The translations under genes were made by a program, and so were the position numbers. From Phragmitibacter sp965284365 (GTDB lineage Bacteria; Verrucomicrobiota; Verrucomicrobiia; Verrucomicrobiales; Verrucomicrobiaceae), in NCBI GenBank assembly GCA_965284365.1, contig OZ260079.1, forward strand, positions 6,200,001 through 6,264,000: a stretch of 64,000 nucleotides of DNA, read 5' to 3'. Positions 31,191-40,464 of this stretch are shown in pieces. Below the pieces are notes generated by a model. That model saw only the letters and a list, made by a program, of their open reading frames with translations. It ran no database searches and was not told the DNA's origin. The number at the start of each line of letters is the position of its first letter. Within the stretch, counting starts at the first letter, position 1.

Positions 31191-32048
31191 ATGACAGCTA
31201 TTCCTAACACTCTCCTAAATCAGAATGCCTTGGCCGCCGCCTGGCCTGAAGTCTCCCCCGGTTCCGTTTTCCACAAGGTGGGCCGTGTGCTTCTTGTCCT
31301 TCCTGCTTTTAATGAGGAAGCCACCCTTCCCAGCCTCCTGCAGCGCTTGGCGGATGCCGATATGGCGCCTGCTCGTGGCATGGTGGTCTTTGTGGTGGAT
31401 GATGGATCGAGCGACGGCACCGCAGAGATCGCCCGCAAAGGTGTGGAAGGTCTGGAAGTGAAGCTCATCCAGCATGAGCGCAATTCCGGCCTCGGTCAGG
31501 CTTTCCTAACCGGTCTCACCACTGCCGCGGAGTTCGCCAATGAGGACGACATGATCGCGGTCATGGATGCGGACGACACGCATGACGTGACGCTCATCCC
31601 GAAGATGCTCAACTCTATTATTAATGGCAACGACATCGCGATCGCTTCCCGTTTCGTGAAGGGTGGCGATGACAGCACGGCACCGCAATTCCGCCGCATG
31701 CTTTCCCGCGGTGCTTCAGTGGTTTTCCGCCTCGCGCTGCCGCTGAATGAGATCAATGACTTCACGAGCGGCTACCGCTGCTACCGTGCCACGCTGATTC
31801 AGGACGCGCTTAAGCATTGGGGCGAGCGCCTCATCGAAGAGCAAGGATTCGCCTGCATGGTGGAACTGCTCTTGAAACTGCGCCACTGGGGTCCCAAGAT
31901 GACGGAAGTGCCGATGGTCTTGCGCTATGACCGCAAGCTGAGCACCAGCAAACTGAAACTCGCGCGCACGCTGAAACAATACTTCAAACTCGCCCTGCGC
32001 AATGCCCTCGCACCCGCACCTCGGAGGCTCGTACATGTCCGCCGCTAA
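31191..32048 (+). CDS. family 2 glycosyltransferase
   Basis: This 285-residue glycosyltransferase is of the DPM/polyprenyl-phosphate type. It shows V-L-P-A-F-N-E-E-A-T-L, V-V-D-D-G-S-S-D-G-T, a D-A-D-D catalytic acidic cluster, I-A-S-R-F-V-K-G-G and F-T-S-G-Y-R-C-Y-R. It lacks C-terminal membrane helices, so it is a soluble or membrane-associated transferase acting at the inner membrane. The next gene starts inside it (14-base overlap), indicating coupled expression with the FAD oxidoreductase. Confidence 0.88.
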   Translation: MTAIPNTLLNQNALAAAWPEVSPGSVFHKVGRVLLVLPAFNEEATLPSLLQRLADADMAPARGMVVFVVDDGSSDGTAEIARKGVEGLEVKLIQHERNSGLGQAFLTGLTTAAEFANEDDMIAVMDADDTHDVTLIPKMLNSIINGNDIAIASRFVKGGDDSTAPQFRRMLSRGASVVFRLALPLNEINDFTSGYRCYRATLIQDALKHWGERLIEEQGFACMVELLLKLRHWGPKMTEVPMVLRYDRKLSTSKLKLARTLKQYFKLALRNALAPAPRRLVHVRR

Positions 32049-33405
32049 ACCAACCGTTGCCATCCTCGGCGGCGGCATTTCAGGACTCACCCTGGCGCAT
32101 CGGCTCAGCAGCCAAGGCTGTCAGGTGGAGCTCCTGGAGGCGGACGCACAGCTCGGCGGTCTGGGCACGTATTTCAATTGGCGTGGCCATTGGATCGACA
32201 AGTTCTACCACTGCCAGATGCCGAGCGACGGTCCTCTGCTTTCCCTCATCGATGACATGGGGATGACGCAGGAGATGCAGTGGAAGCAGACCACGATGGG
32301 CTTCCTCGTAGAAGGCAAGCGCTACCCATTCAATGGGGCGCTGGACCTGCTGCGCTTCAAGCCACTCACCTTCCTGGAGCGCCTGCGTTTCGGCATCGTG
32401 AGCGTGCTGCTCCGCCGGGCTGGCAAAGGCAAAGACTTGGACAACATTCCCGTGAGCGAATGGCTCAGCGGATTGTATGGAAAGACGCTGTGGAAGAAAC
32501 TCCTGGAGCCACTCTTCCGTGCCAAGTTCGGAGATGCCGCCGCGAATCTGCCGGCGCTTTACATCTGGTCCCGCCTGGGCCGTGACAAGAACAAAACTCC
32601 TCGTGGTTATCTGCGCGGTGGCTTGAAGGCCTTCCTGGATCGCTGCCAGAAAGTGCTTACGGAACGTGGTGTGAAGATCCGTCTTTCAACTCGTGTCACT
32701 GAACTGAAACCCCATGATACGGGTGTGGATGTGGAATGCGCGGATGGCACGACGGTACGGGCGGATTGGGTGGTCTCGACGCTGCCCTCCCCTACCCTTC
32801 GTGGTGTCCTTAAGGGCAATGCGCCACAAGCGAATCTGCCAGACATTCCGCATCAGGGCGTGGTCAATGCGATCTTCTTCCTGAAGCGGCCTCTGGACAA
32901 TCACTACTGGGCGCCGGTCATGCGATCCAATACGGACTTCGACGGCCTGGTGGAGATGACAGAGTTGGTGGATCCCGCTCACTACGGCGGCCATCACGTG
33001 GCGTATGCCATGCGCTACACTCAGGCTTCCTCGGAGCTCTTCAAGGAAGACAGCGCGACCATCGCCCGGCGCTGGACCACGCAACTGGTCTCGCTTTATC
33101 CGGATCTGAATCTGACGCCGACGGATGTGGTGGACGTGCAGATCTTTAAAGCGCCCTATGTGGAACCGCTTTATCCGCTGGGTTATGCGAAGACGAAGCC
33201 GGGCTTCGATATTCCGGGCACGCGCATCGTCACCTGCTCTACGGCACAGGTATATCCCGGGATCACTTCCTGGAACTCCGCTGTGACTTTGGCAAATGAG
33301 GCTGCGGAACACTTCATGGCGAAGCAAAAGGCTCTTTCCGAGCCTGCGCCGAAGCTGCCACGAGCTATCCTGAATCAGGAAGTGGCTGCCATGGCGGTAG
33401 TCTGA
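32035..33405 (+). CDS. FAD-dependent oxidoreductase, PpoX/amine-oxidase-like
   Basis: Read from ATG 32035 (M-S-A-A-K-P-T-V-A-I-L-G-G-G) the protein has 456 residues. It starts with the Rossmann FAD motif G-G-G-I-S-G-L-T-L-A-H-R-L and L-E-A-D-A-Q-L-G-G-L-G. Mid-protein W-V-V-S-T-L-P-S and a late T-C-S-T-A-Q-V-Y-P-G follow the protoporphyrinogen-oxidase/UDP-Galp-mutase-like pattern. The context (glycosyltransferase before, polysaccharide deacetylase after) suggests it acts on a glycan or lipid-linked sugar, not on haem. The substrate is not known. Confidence 0.82.
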   Translation: MSAAKPTVAILGGGISGLTLAHRLSSQGCQVELLEADAQLGGLGTYFNWRGHWIDKFYHCQMPSDGPLLSLIDDMGMTQEMQWKQTTMGFLVEGKRYPFNGALDLLRFKPLTFLERLRFGIVSVLLRRAGKGKDLDNIPVSEWLSGLYGKTLWKKLLEPLFRAKFGDAAANLPALYIWSRLGRDKNKTPRGYLRGGLKAFLDRCQKVLTERGVKIRLSTRVTELKPHDTGVDVECADGTTVRADWVVSTLPSPTLRGVLKGNAPQANLPDIPHQGVVNAIFFLKRPLDNHYWAPVMRSNTDFDGLVEMTELVDPAHYGGHHVAYAMRYTQASSELFKEDSATIARRWTTQLVSLYPDLNLTPTDVVDVQIFKAPYVEPLYPLGYAKTKPGFDIPGTRIVTCSTAQVYPGITSWNSAVTLANEAAEHFMAKQKALSEPAPKLPRAILNQEVAAMAVV

Positions 33406-33444
33406 CAAACAAGCGCACTTAATCAAAAACCGACAACTGCGACC

Positions 33445-34431
33445 ATGACGCGACTGAAAGCCAACCTCTCGCTCGATCTGGATGACCGCTGGGCCTACCT
33501 CAAGGCCCGCGGTGATGCGGAGTGGGCCAGCCGGCCTAGTTACTTCGGCGCGTTCATTCCCGCTTATCTGGACGTGTGCCAGAAGGCTGGAGTGACGAGC
33601 ACGATCTTTATCGTCGGGCGTGATGCGGCGATGCCGGAGCATCATGCGCTGCTGCAATCCCTCACGGAAGCGGGGCATGAGGTGGGCAACCACTCCTACA
33701 ATCACGAGCCGTGGATGCAGGGGAACACGCGGGAGCAGATCGCATCTGAAATCGCGGCGACAGAGCAGGCTATCTTCTATGCCACGGGCGAACGTCCGAT
33801 CGGCTGGCGCGGACCGGGCTTTTGCAGTTCCCCGGATATTCTCTCCGTGCTACAGGAACGGGGCTATCTCTATGATGGCTCCTCTTTCCCAACTTTCCTT
33901 GGGCCACTCATGCGGCTTTACTATCAGCTCACTGCGAAGCCGGATGCGGAGCAGAAGAAACAACTGAAGGCGCTCTACGGTTCCTGGTCTGCGGGGTTTC
34001 GTCCCTTGCATCCGTATCAGTGGGCAACTGATCGCGGGCCTTTGTTGGAGATCCCCGTGACGACTTTTCCGATGCTGCGGTCGCCCATTCATGGCACCTA
34101 TCTGGCCTGTCTGGCGCAATACTCGCCTCTGCTGGCGAAGACCTATTTCCTCAGTGCCCTCACGGCCTGCCGCCTGCGCGGTGTGGAGCCTTCCTTCCTG
34201 CTGCACCCTTTGGATTTCATGGGATCAGATGAGGCACCGGGCCTGGAGTTCTTCCCCGCCATGAAGATGCCGAGTGTGAAGAAGCGCGAACTCATGACCT
34301 GGGCGCTGAGCCAACTGGCCAAACGCTTCGATGTGCAGCCCATGGGGGCTTATGCCAAAGGCGTGCTCGCGAAGGCTTCGGCCACGGCCTCATCCGCGGC
34401 GCGTCTGGAGACACGCGCGGTGATGGCTTAA
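33445..34431 (+). CDS. polysaccharide deacetylase family protein
   Basis: This 328-residue protein has a NodB-type deacetylase region. It shows S-L-D-L-D-D early, then G-H-E-V-G-N-H-S-Y-N-H-E-P-W with the metal histidines, and W-R-G-P-G-F. The fold continues with I-P-V-T-T-F-P-M and F-L-L-H-P-L-D-F. It lacks a signal peptide. Third gene of the cluster (39 bases after the oxidoreductase), it likely de-N-acetylates a sugar or glycan intermediate made by its neighbours. Convergent with the PVC cytochrome gene. Confidence 0.85.
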   Translation: MTRLKANLSLDLDDRWAYLKARGDAEWASRPSYFGAFIPAYLDVCQKAGVTSTIFIVGRDAAMPEHHALLQSLTEAGHEVGNHSYNHEPWMQGNTREQIASEIAATEQAIFYATGERPIGWRGPGFCSSPDILSVLQERGYLYDGSSFPTFLGPLMRLYYQLTAKPDAEQKKQLKALYGSWSAGFRPLHPYQWATDRGPLLEIPVTTFPMLRSPIHGTYLACLAQYSPLLAKTYFLSALTACRLRGVEPSFLLHPLDFMGSDEAPGLEFFPAMKMPSVKKRELMTWALSQLAKRFDVQPMGAYAKGVLAKASATASSAARLETRAVMA

Positions 34432-34455
34432 CGCTGGGCAGCGACGCCTGCTTAG

Positions 34456-37400
34456 TTACTTCGCGTCGCTTGGCGGTGTGCCATACACCGCCAGTTCGTT
34501 AAAGGACCAGAAGCAGCCTTTATCGGATCCGGTCTGCGTGATGCGCACGAAGCGGCTGACCGTCTTCTTCGGGAAGTTGATCGTGGTCATGGCAGCACCC
34601 GTGCCGGTCACGATGGGGTCAGACCATTTCTCGCCGTCATCACTTACGCGCACTTCGTATTTGCGCGGGTAGTCGTCCTTGGAAGCCACAGAATCCAACG
34701 TGACGCGCGTGAGCAGGTGCGGCTTCTTCATGTCGAACTGGAACCACATGCCCTCCTTCTGTGCTCGACCGCTGGACCAACGCGTCTTCGGATCGCCGTC
34801 CCAGGCACGCTTGATTTCGTTCTCCTTGTCCGATGCCTTGAAGGCCCACTGGCTCATTTCATCGCGTGGGAACGCAAGGAAGGGCGCGAGTTCCGCCAGG
34901 GTGTATTGGGGACGTTCAGCGCCATCGACAGAGCGGATGGCCGCGACTTCGGCAGGTATGATGGTCGGGGCAGTATTGCCGAAGCTGTTGCGGATGTAGG
35001 TGAGCACTTCGGCCATCCATTGATCATCATTAGCCTTCCACGGCACCATGAGGCCGATGTAAGTCTTGCCATCCACTTCGCCGGTAAGGCCATGCAGCAG
35101 GATGCGCACGACTGCATCCGGGCTGCCGTTCACGCGAGGGGAACCGGCCAGCGAAGGCGCGAGACGCGCTCCGTCTGTGGCCACGATGCCTTTGCCGTCA
35201 GGACCATGGCAGGCGAAACAGGTTTGAGCGTAATGATCGCTCCCCTTTCGCATGAGGGCCATGCCAACCGGATCAATCTTGACGCCAGGGCCGCTCGGTT
35301 TGGCAGGATCGAATTGGACGCTCTGCCGGGAGGAGGCGGTGACGATTTCATTCCACGGATGGGCGGCGGCAGCTGTCTGGATAGCTGCATGCGACGCCTT
35401 GTTCGGCACGTAACGGAGCGAGTTGATGGCCTGCGTGATGACATCAGGAGAAGTGTCTTTGAGCAGCGGTTCAAGCTTGGCCATGACTTCCTTGTCACCG
35501 GTCTTTAGGTAGGCTTCGCTGATGCGGATGGCAGCAGAACGGACACGCGCGTCCTTATCACCAAAGGCTTCCAGGACGAGGGCCTTATCTGCTGCGCCGA
35601 GACCATCGAGGGTCCACAAGGCGTGCATGCGGCCGAGGGGAGCGTCCCCCTTGTGTAGGAGTTCGGTCAGAGCAGGCACCACACTTTTGTCGCCTTTCAG
35701 CACGAGCAGCTTCTGGGCGGTATCGCGCCACCAGCCGTTGGGATTGGAGAGGTGTTGGACCAGTTGCGCCGGGGTTTCCTGGAGCATGCGGGGCTGAGGG
35801 CCAGGCTTGAAGTCATCATGGACGAGGCGGTAGATGCGGCCGCGCGCATGATACTTGTCGTAGCCGTCATTCACGATGGTATCGCGCAGGTAACCGCCAC
35901 GTGGCACCCAGGCGCTTTCCTGAATGACGTTGTGATGCATGTCCACTATGTAGAGGCAGCCATCCGGGCCGGTGGCGGTCCATACGGGGCGGAAGGTCAA
36001 GTCTGTGGAGGTGATGAATTCCGTGCCCGGCGTGGCATTGGCGAGGACGCGCTTCCCTTCCACGTTCTTCACTTTGGCGCTGCGGATGAGTCGGCCCACC
36101 GGCTCCGGCAGCAGGTAGTTCCCGCGCAGTTCCTCCGGCAAACGATCCCCACGGAAGATGGACTGGCCGCAGCAGGCGCTGAAGTGGTTCAGCGTGCCCT
36201 TGATGTTGTGGATGCGATTCAGTCCGCTTTGCGTGTCATGCATCTGCACGGCTGGGAAGACCTCGGCAAAGCCAGGCTCCGTTTCATCCGGCAAGGTGAG
36301 GCCACCATACGCGGGATACTGCTGGAAGCCGTAGGCCGGATTCTCACCGCCTGCCGCAGAGCAGTACAAACGTCCCTCGTCATCCATGGCGAGGCCCCAT
36401 TGTGAAGTGCGGCCATAGATGGGGCTGGACTCCATCCCTTTGCCATCCTTCGTGATGCGGAAGCGGCGGGAGAGATTGCCGCTGTAGAGATAGTTATCCA
36501 CGCCCCACAGCAGCGCGGTGTCCTGATGCTCCAGATTGTTCTTCGTTGGCTCGCCCCTGAAGAAATCGGACTTCGTGTCCGAAATGCCATCGCCATTGGT
36601 ATCCTGATACGAAACGAAGTTGCCGGTGTAAGTTTCCGCTATGAGCACGCGATCATCGAGCGGCAGCACCATACGTGGCAGCACGAGGTTATCGGCGAAG
36701 ATGGTGGACTGATCCATGACACCATCGCCATTGGTATCCGTGAGGCGAGTCACGCGGGACGTCGGCTCATTCTCACCGGTCGCATCCAGGTCCTTCATGT
36801 AAGTGCGCATCTCCGCGACATACATGCGGCCATCACCATCCCAGGTGCAGAGCACGGGATGAATCAATGTGGGCTCGGCAGCGACGAGTTCCAGACGATA
36901 GCCCGCGGGCACCTTGATCTGCGCCATGGAATCTTTCGGCGAGAGGTCTTTCATCGGCAGGCGCGGAATGCCCCCGGGGAAATTGCGACTGGTGCGCTCA
37001 GCCGTGGGGAAATCATCCGGGATAGGCGTTTTGCAAGCACCGGTCAGGAGCCACTCGATGGAACGCAGGAAGGTGGTCTGGAAACCCACGCAAGCGAGTG
37101 GGCCGGAGTTATCGCCGACGTGGCCCATGACATTCGTCACGACCTTGCCTTTGCCATACGGCACCCACCACAACACTGGCTCATGCTTCCCGGTGCCGTT
37201 GTATTTGGAATCATCAAAGGCGCTCAAGATGATGTTCACATTGGCCGCAGGTCCACGCTGCCCATGATAGAGTTCGTCCTTCACGTGCTTCCAGAGCGGC
37301 GGCATGCCAGCCGTAATGGGGTGCTTGTTATCGCGCACGGTTACCTGCCAGTCCCATTGTTTGCCATGACCGGAGGAGCGACCGATGCCCGGCTCCTCGC

Positions 37401-37938
37401 GAACGACAGTGCCCTTGTCATCGAGATACAGACTCGCCCCGAAGGTGGTGTGCCGCCATAGCAGGCCGACCATCTTTTCGTATTCCGTCCAGCCGGTGAA
37501 GCTGTTGTTCGCGGCGTGAATCAGCACAACGGAGCCACCGTCTGCCACATATTTTTCGAAGGCGCGCTGGATCGGCGCGGGCCACATCTCGCCATTGTAG
37601 TCGAGGACGATGCACTGATACTTTTCAAACTCTGGATTCCATTTGGCCCAATCCGTTTGCGGTGCGCCCTTGGGCGGCGTGTTGGACTCCACTGCGGTGA
37701 AACCGGGTTGGGCGTTCAGCAATGTCAGGAGGAACTCATTGCCGATCTGCCAGTTGTGATTGTTCTGTCCGCCGATCACCAGAACGGAGATGGCGTCCGG
37801 ATTCTTCTTTACTACAGGAGCAACCGCAGCAGCCGTCGAAGGTGCAACAGTTTGCGCAAACAGAACACTCGTGCCGAAACTAACGAGGCACACGGTGAGC
37901 GTGGTGAAGATGGAGAGTAGGAAGAAGCGGCCTTTCAC
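34456..37938 (-). CDS. PVC-type ThuA/dehydrogenase/HEAT/cytochrome c/discoidin fusion protein
   Basis: This 1160-residue exported protein has a signal peptide (F-F-L-L-S-I-F-T-T-L-T-V-C-L-V). The domain order is as follows. A ThuA-like amidotransferase-fold domain (~50-300) has V-L-V-I-G-G-Q-N-N-H. A PVC membrane-bound dehydrogenase propeller (~330-700) follows, with repeated D-x-N-G-D-G loops. Next come HEAT-like repeats (~720-850) and a cytochrome c domain with C907-F-A-C910-H911. The last is an F5/8 type C discoidin domain (~1030-1155). This architecture is typical of PVC bacteria, where it is linked to carbohydrate degradation and periplasmic electron transfer. The two-component genes 38069-40433 lie directly upstream. 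Confidence 0.9.
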   Translation of the reverse strand: MKGRFFLLSIFTTLTVCLVSFGTSVLFAQTVAPSTAAAVAPVVKKNPDAISVLVIGGQNNHNWQIGNEFLLTLLNAQPGFTAVESNTPPKGAPQTDWAKWNPEFEKYQCIVLDYNGEMWPAPIQRAFEKYVADGGSVVLIHAANNSFTGWTEYEKMVGLLWRHTTFGASLYLDDKGTVVREEPGIGRSSGHGKQWDWQVTVRDNKHPITAGMPPLWKHVKDELYHGQRGPAANVNIILSAFDDSKYNGTGKHEPVLWWVPYGKGKVVTNVMGHVGDNSGPLACVGFQTTFLRSIEWLLTGACKTPIPDDFPTAERTSRNFPGGIPRLPMKDLSPKDSMAQIKVPAGYRLELVAAEPTLIHPVLCTWDGDGRMYVAEMRTYMKDLDATGENEPTSRVTRLTDTNGDGVMDQSTIFADNLVLPRMVLPLDDRVLIAETYTGNFVSYQDTNGDGISDTKSDFFRGEPTKNNLEHQDTALLWGVDNYLYSGNLSRRFRITKDGKGMESSPIYGRTSQWGLAMDDEGRLYCSAAGGENPAYGFQQYPAYGGLTLPDETEPGFAEVFPAVQMHDTQSGLNRIHNIKGTLNHFSACCGQSIFRGDRLPEELRGNYLLPEPVGRLIRSAKVKNVEGKRVLANATPGTEFITSTDLTFRPVWTATGPDGCLYIVDMHHNVIQESAWVPRGGYLRDTIVNDGYDKYHARGRIYRLVHDDFKPGPQPRMLQETPAQLVQHLSNPNGWWRDTAQKLLVLKGDKSVVPALTELLHKGDAPLGRMHALWTLDGLGAADKALVLEAFGDKDARVRSAAIRISEAYLKTGDKEVMAKLEPLLKDTSPDVITQAINSLRYVPNKASHAAIQTAAAAHPWNEIVTASSRQSVQFDPAKPSGPGVKIDPVGMALMRKGSDHYAQTCFACHGPDGKGIVATDGARLAPSLAGSPRVNGSPDAVVRILLHGLTGEVDGKTYIGLMVPWKANDDQWMAEVLTYIRNSFGNTAPTIIPAEVAAIRSVDGAERPQYTLAELAPFLAFPRDEMSQWAFKASDKENEIKRAWDGDPKTRWSSGRAQKEGMWFQFDMKKPHLLTRVTLDSVASKDDYPRKYEVRVSDDGEKWSDPIVTGTGAAMTTINFPKKTVSRFVRITQTGSDKGCFWSFNELAVYGTPPSDAK

Positions 37939-38068
37939 GGATGGTGCGGTGAGGTAAGTAACGATAAAGGAGCGAAGGGGACGTCATGAGGTTAGGCGCG
38001 ATCTTCCAGTCCGCCACAACTCCCGTATCCCCTAAAGCGGGGATGCCACCTCCTCCTCCCTCACCCAT

Positions 38069-38698
38069 TTAGGAGAAGTGTTTCGCCACCGCTTCCGTGC
38101 GATTCTTCACCTGTAGCTTCACGCAAATGTTCTTCACATAAGTGCGCACGGTCTCCGTTCCGATCCCCAGCTTGTCCGCGATTTCCTTGTAGATATAACC
38201 GGAGGCCAGCAGCTCAATGACTTCGCTCTCCCGTGGTGAGAGCCTTTCTGTATCGGGTGCCGGTTTGACGGGTGCATGGAAATACTGCACCACCTTCCGG
38301 GCGATGTGCGCGGAAAACTGCGCACCCCCGGAATGCACATCGCGAATAGCCTCAAACAACTTCTCCGGAGGACCAGACTTGATCAGATAGCCACTCGCCC
38401 CGGCCTTCAGCGCGCGAAAGATGCGGTCGGCATCTTCATAAACCGTGAGCATGATGAACTCGAGATCGGGCAGCTGTTTCTTCAGCAATGCCACACACTC
38501 AATGCCGGACATGCCGGGCAATTGTATGTCCATCAGCACCACATCGGGCGGCTGCGTGGGGATCTTGCGAAACGCTTCCTCACCCGAACTGACAGCGTAA
38601 AGACATTCGATGTCCCGCGCGCTTTTGAGCACGAGCAGAAGCTGCTCCCGCAGTCCGGGATCATCTTCCACGATCACGACTGTTTTCGTCTTACTCAT
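38069..38698 (-). CDS. NarL/FixJ-type response regulator
   Basis: This 209-residue regulator has a receiver domain with E11-D12-D13, phosphoacceptor D57 (V-V-L-M-D-I-Q-L-P-G-M-S-G), and the switch region M-L-T-V-Y and K-A-G-A-S-G-Y-L-I-K. A LuxR-type HTH at the C-terminus has L-S-P-R-E-S-E-V-I-E-L-L and T-V-R-T-Y-V-K-N-I. It overlaps its histidine kinase gene by 8 bases, so the pair is co-expressed. The target genes cannot be told; the PVC fusion gene 131 bases downstream is the closest candidate. Confidence 0.93.
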   Translation of the reverse strand: MSKTKTVVIVEDDPGLREQLLLVLKSARDIECLYAVSSGEEAFRKIPTQPPDVVLMDIQLPGMSGIECVALLKKQLPDLEFIMLTVYEDADRIFRALKAGASGYLIKSGPPEKLFEAIRDVHSGGAQFSAHIARKVVQYFHAPVKPAPDTERLSPRESEVIELLASGYIYKEIADKLGIGTETVRTYVKNICVKLQVKNRTEAVAKHFS

Positions 38699-40433
38699 CG
38701 TTTACTGAGGAAGCAGGTGGGGGTGCAGTCATCTTGGAATCCGCCGAAGGCATCGGCACATTAAAACGCACGGAAGTACCCTTGCCTGGAGAACTGTTGA
38801 TGGTCACTTCCCCACCGAGCGATTCCATACGCCGGCGCATATTGTTGAGCCCATTTCCAGAAGACTTGGCGCTGTTCATCTCAAAACCCTGTCCATTGTC
38901 CGCAATTGACACCTGCAGCCATGGATCGCTAAACTTGATCCGCAAGGTGATCTCGGTCGCCCCTGAATGTTTAATGCTGTTATTGAGCGCCTCTTTAACG
39001 GCCAAGGTGACGTTATGACGAATCTCGCTCGTGACCCGGCGTTCACTGGGGACTTCGCAGGAATGGATGCGGCAGCGAATCCGAGCTGTCTCCGTCAGGT
39101 TCTCCGTGATCTGACAAACATAGTTTACTAACGCCTCCAGGTGATCATGTTCGGGGTTCACGGTCCAGACCGTTTGGTAAAGCGCCGCTACCAATTCCCG
39201 TGCCATACCGGAGATGCGCTGAAAATTCTCACGGGTGGAGGCGCTCTCCGACTCATTCTCCGCCAGTCCGCTCATGAGCGAGATATGCGTGAGGCGTGCG
39301 CCGAGATCGTCATGGAGATCGCGGGCAATCCGCAGGCGTTCCCGCTCCACCATGTGCTCCTGCTCGGCCTTCGCGAGATGCAGACGCAGCCGCCACTGGA
39401 TGATGGCACGGCCTGCGACCCACAGCAGGATCGCCGCTGCCAGCAGCGCGCCAATCCAAAACCATGCCTTCCTCCAGAACGGCTCCAGCACCACGAATGA
39501 AAGCTGCCGCGGTCCCGCGATGGACTCACCTGTGGCGGTCAACTCATCACTAAGGAAGGTATAGCTGCCCGCGCCGAGGTGTCCGTAGTTCACATCAAAG
39601 CTGTTGCCCATGCCGATGTTATACATCTCCGACCATTCAATCGTGAGCGATTCGGATGATTGCACGCGCGGTGCCACGCCTCGCGACATCACCCACTCCG
39701 CATGCGCGCTTGGGTCGTCGTCGAGGATGCAGAACGCATCGCCCGCAGTGGTGGACACGATCTTCGCCATGGAGGGCCGCGACCCGCTACGACCCCAGCC
39801 ATTCGGTCCCGACTGCTGCGATGTCATGGGTGACGGCGCTTCATACACGCGCTCGGCCTGATCCGCCCCACCAGCCACCATCTTCAGTCCCCGCACGGCA
39901 TAGATACCCATCGCTGTGGGAGGCCCCGATGAGGAGATGGCCACTGTGACCGCAGCGCTTCCATCCGGAACGCGCAGTCTCTCACGGCGCTGCGTGAATG
40001 TGGACTCTTCAAGTTTGCCACGCCAGCCGCCGCTGATGCCATCCACCGGGAACAAACGCTGCCCCACTTGGTCGCCCTTCGCATCCACAAAGCGGACGAT
40101 GAGCCCCATCTCACTGCCGATCTGCCGCCAGTCATTGTCCACCCCTTTGAGTTGGAAGCGCATGCGCCGTGTCGCTTCCGGGTCATCCTGAGCGGACGTG
40201 CCCATACGAAAACTGACGGACTTATGAGAGGCGGGAATCTCGGCGATGTGAGAGGATGTCGGGGTTAGTTTCCCGTCTACCAACAGTTCTACGGGAGCCG
40301 ATGAAACTTTAGACGAATCCGCAGACTGGACAGATGCCGCAGGCCCAAGACAAACGGCGCCAAGTGCCAGCCACACACGAGCACGCCCCAAAAGCGACGA
40401 GAGACGTGGGTGCGATGGCCAAGTCAATAACAC
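38691..40433 (-). CDS. HisKA_3-type sensor histidine kinase
   Basis: This 580-residue sensor kinase has a signal-like N-terminus, a periplasmic beta-rich region of about 290 residues and one membrane helix (F-W-I-G-A-L-L-A-A-A-I-L-L-W). The dimerisation/phosphoacceptor segment R-L-R-I-A-R-D-L-H374-D-D-L-G-A-R-L and an ATPase domain (V-K-E-A-L-N-N-S-I-K-H-S-G, D-N-G-Q-G-F, G-L-N-N-M-R-R-R) follow. It belongs to the HisKA_3 group that pairs with LuxR-type regulators, here the adjacent 38069-38698. The periplasmic part resembles a carbohydrate-binding-like or Y_Y_Y-type sensory module, but I cannot assign the ligand. Confidence 0.9.
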   Translation of the reverse strand: MLLTWPSHPRLSSLLGRARVWLALGAVCLGPAASVQSADSSKVSSAPVELLVDGKLTPTSSHIAEIPASHKSVSFRMGTSAQDDPEATRRMRFQLKGVDNDWRQIGSEMGLIVRFVDAKGDQVGQRLFPVDGISGGWRGKLEESTFTQRRERLRVPDGSAAVTVAISSSGPPTAMGIYAVRGLKMVAGGADQAERVYEAPSPMTSQQSGPNGWGRSGSRPSMAKIVSTTAGDAFCILDDDPSAHAEWVMSRGVAPRVQSSESLTIEWSEMYNIGMGNSFDVNYGHLGAGSYTFLSDELTATGESIAGPRQLSFVVLEPFWRKAWFWIGALLAAAILLWVAGRAIIQWRLRLHLAKAEQEHMVERERLRIARDLHDDLGARLTHISLMSGLAENESESASTRENFQRISGMARELVAALYQTVWTVNPEHDHLEALVNYVCQITENLTETARIRCRIHSCEVPSERRVTSEIRHNVTLAVKEALNNSIKHSGATEITLRIKFSDPWLQVSIADNGQGFEMNSAKSSGNGLNNMRRRMESLGGEVTINSSPGKGTSVRFNVPMPSADSKMTAPPPASSVNDE

Positions 40434-40464
40434 GGCGCGACGTTACCGTAAACATCAGCCGGTG

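Noticed and set aside
38027..38044. ATCCCC/GGGGAT hairpin between the response regulator and PVC fusion gene
   Set aside because: The stem is short and has no T run, so I do not call it a terminator; transcription may read through.
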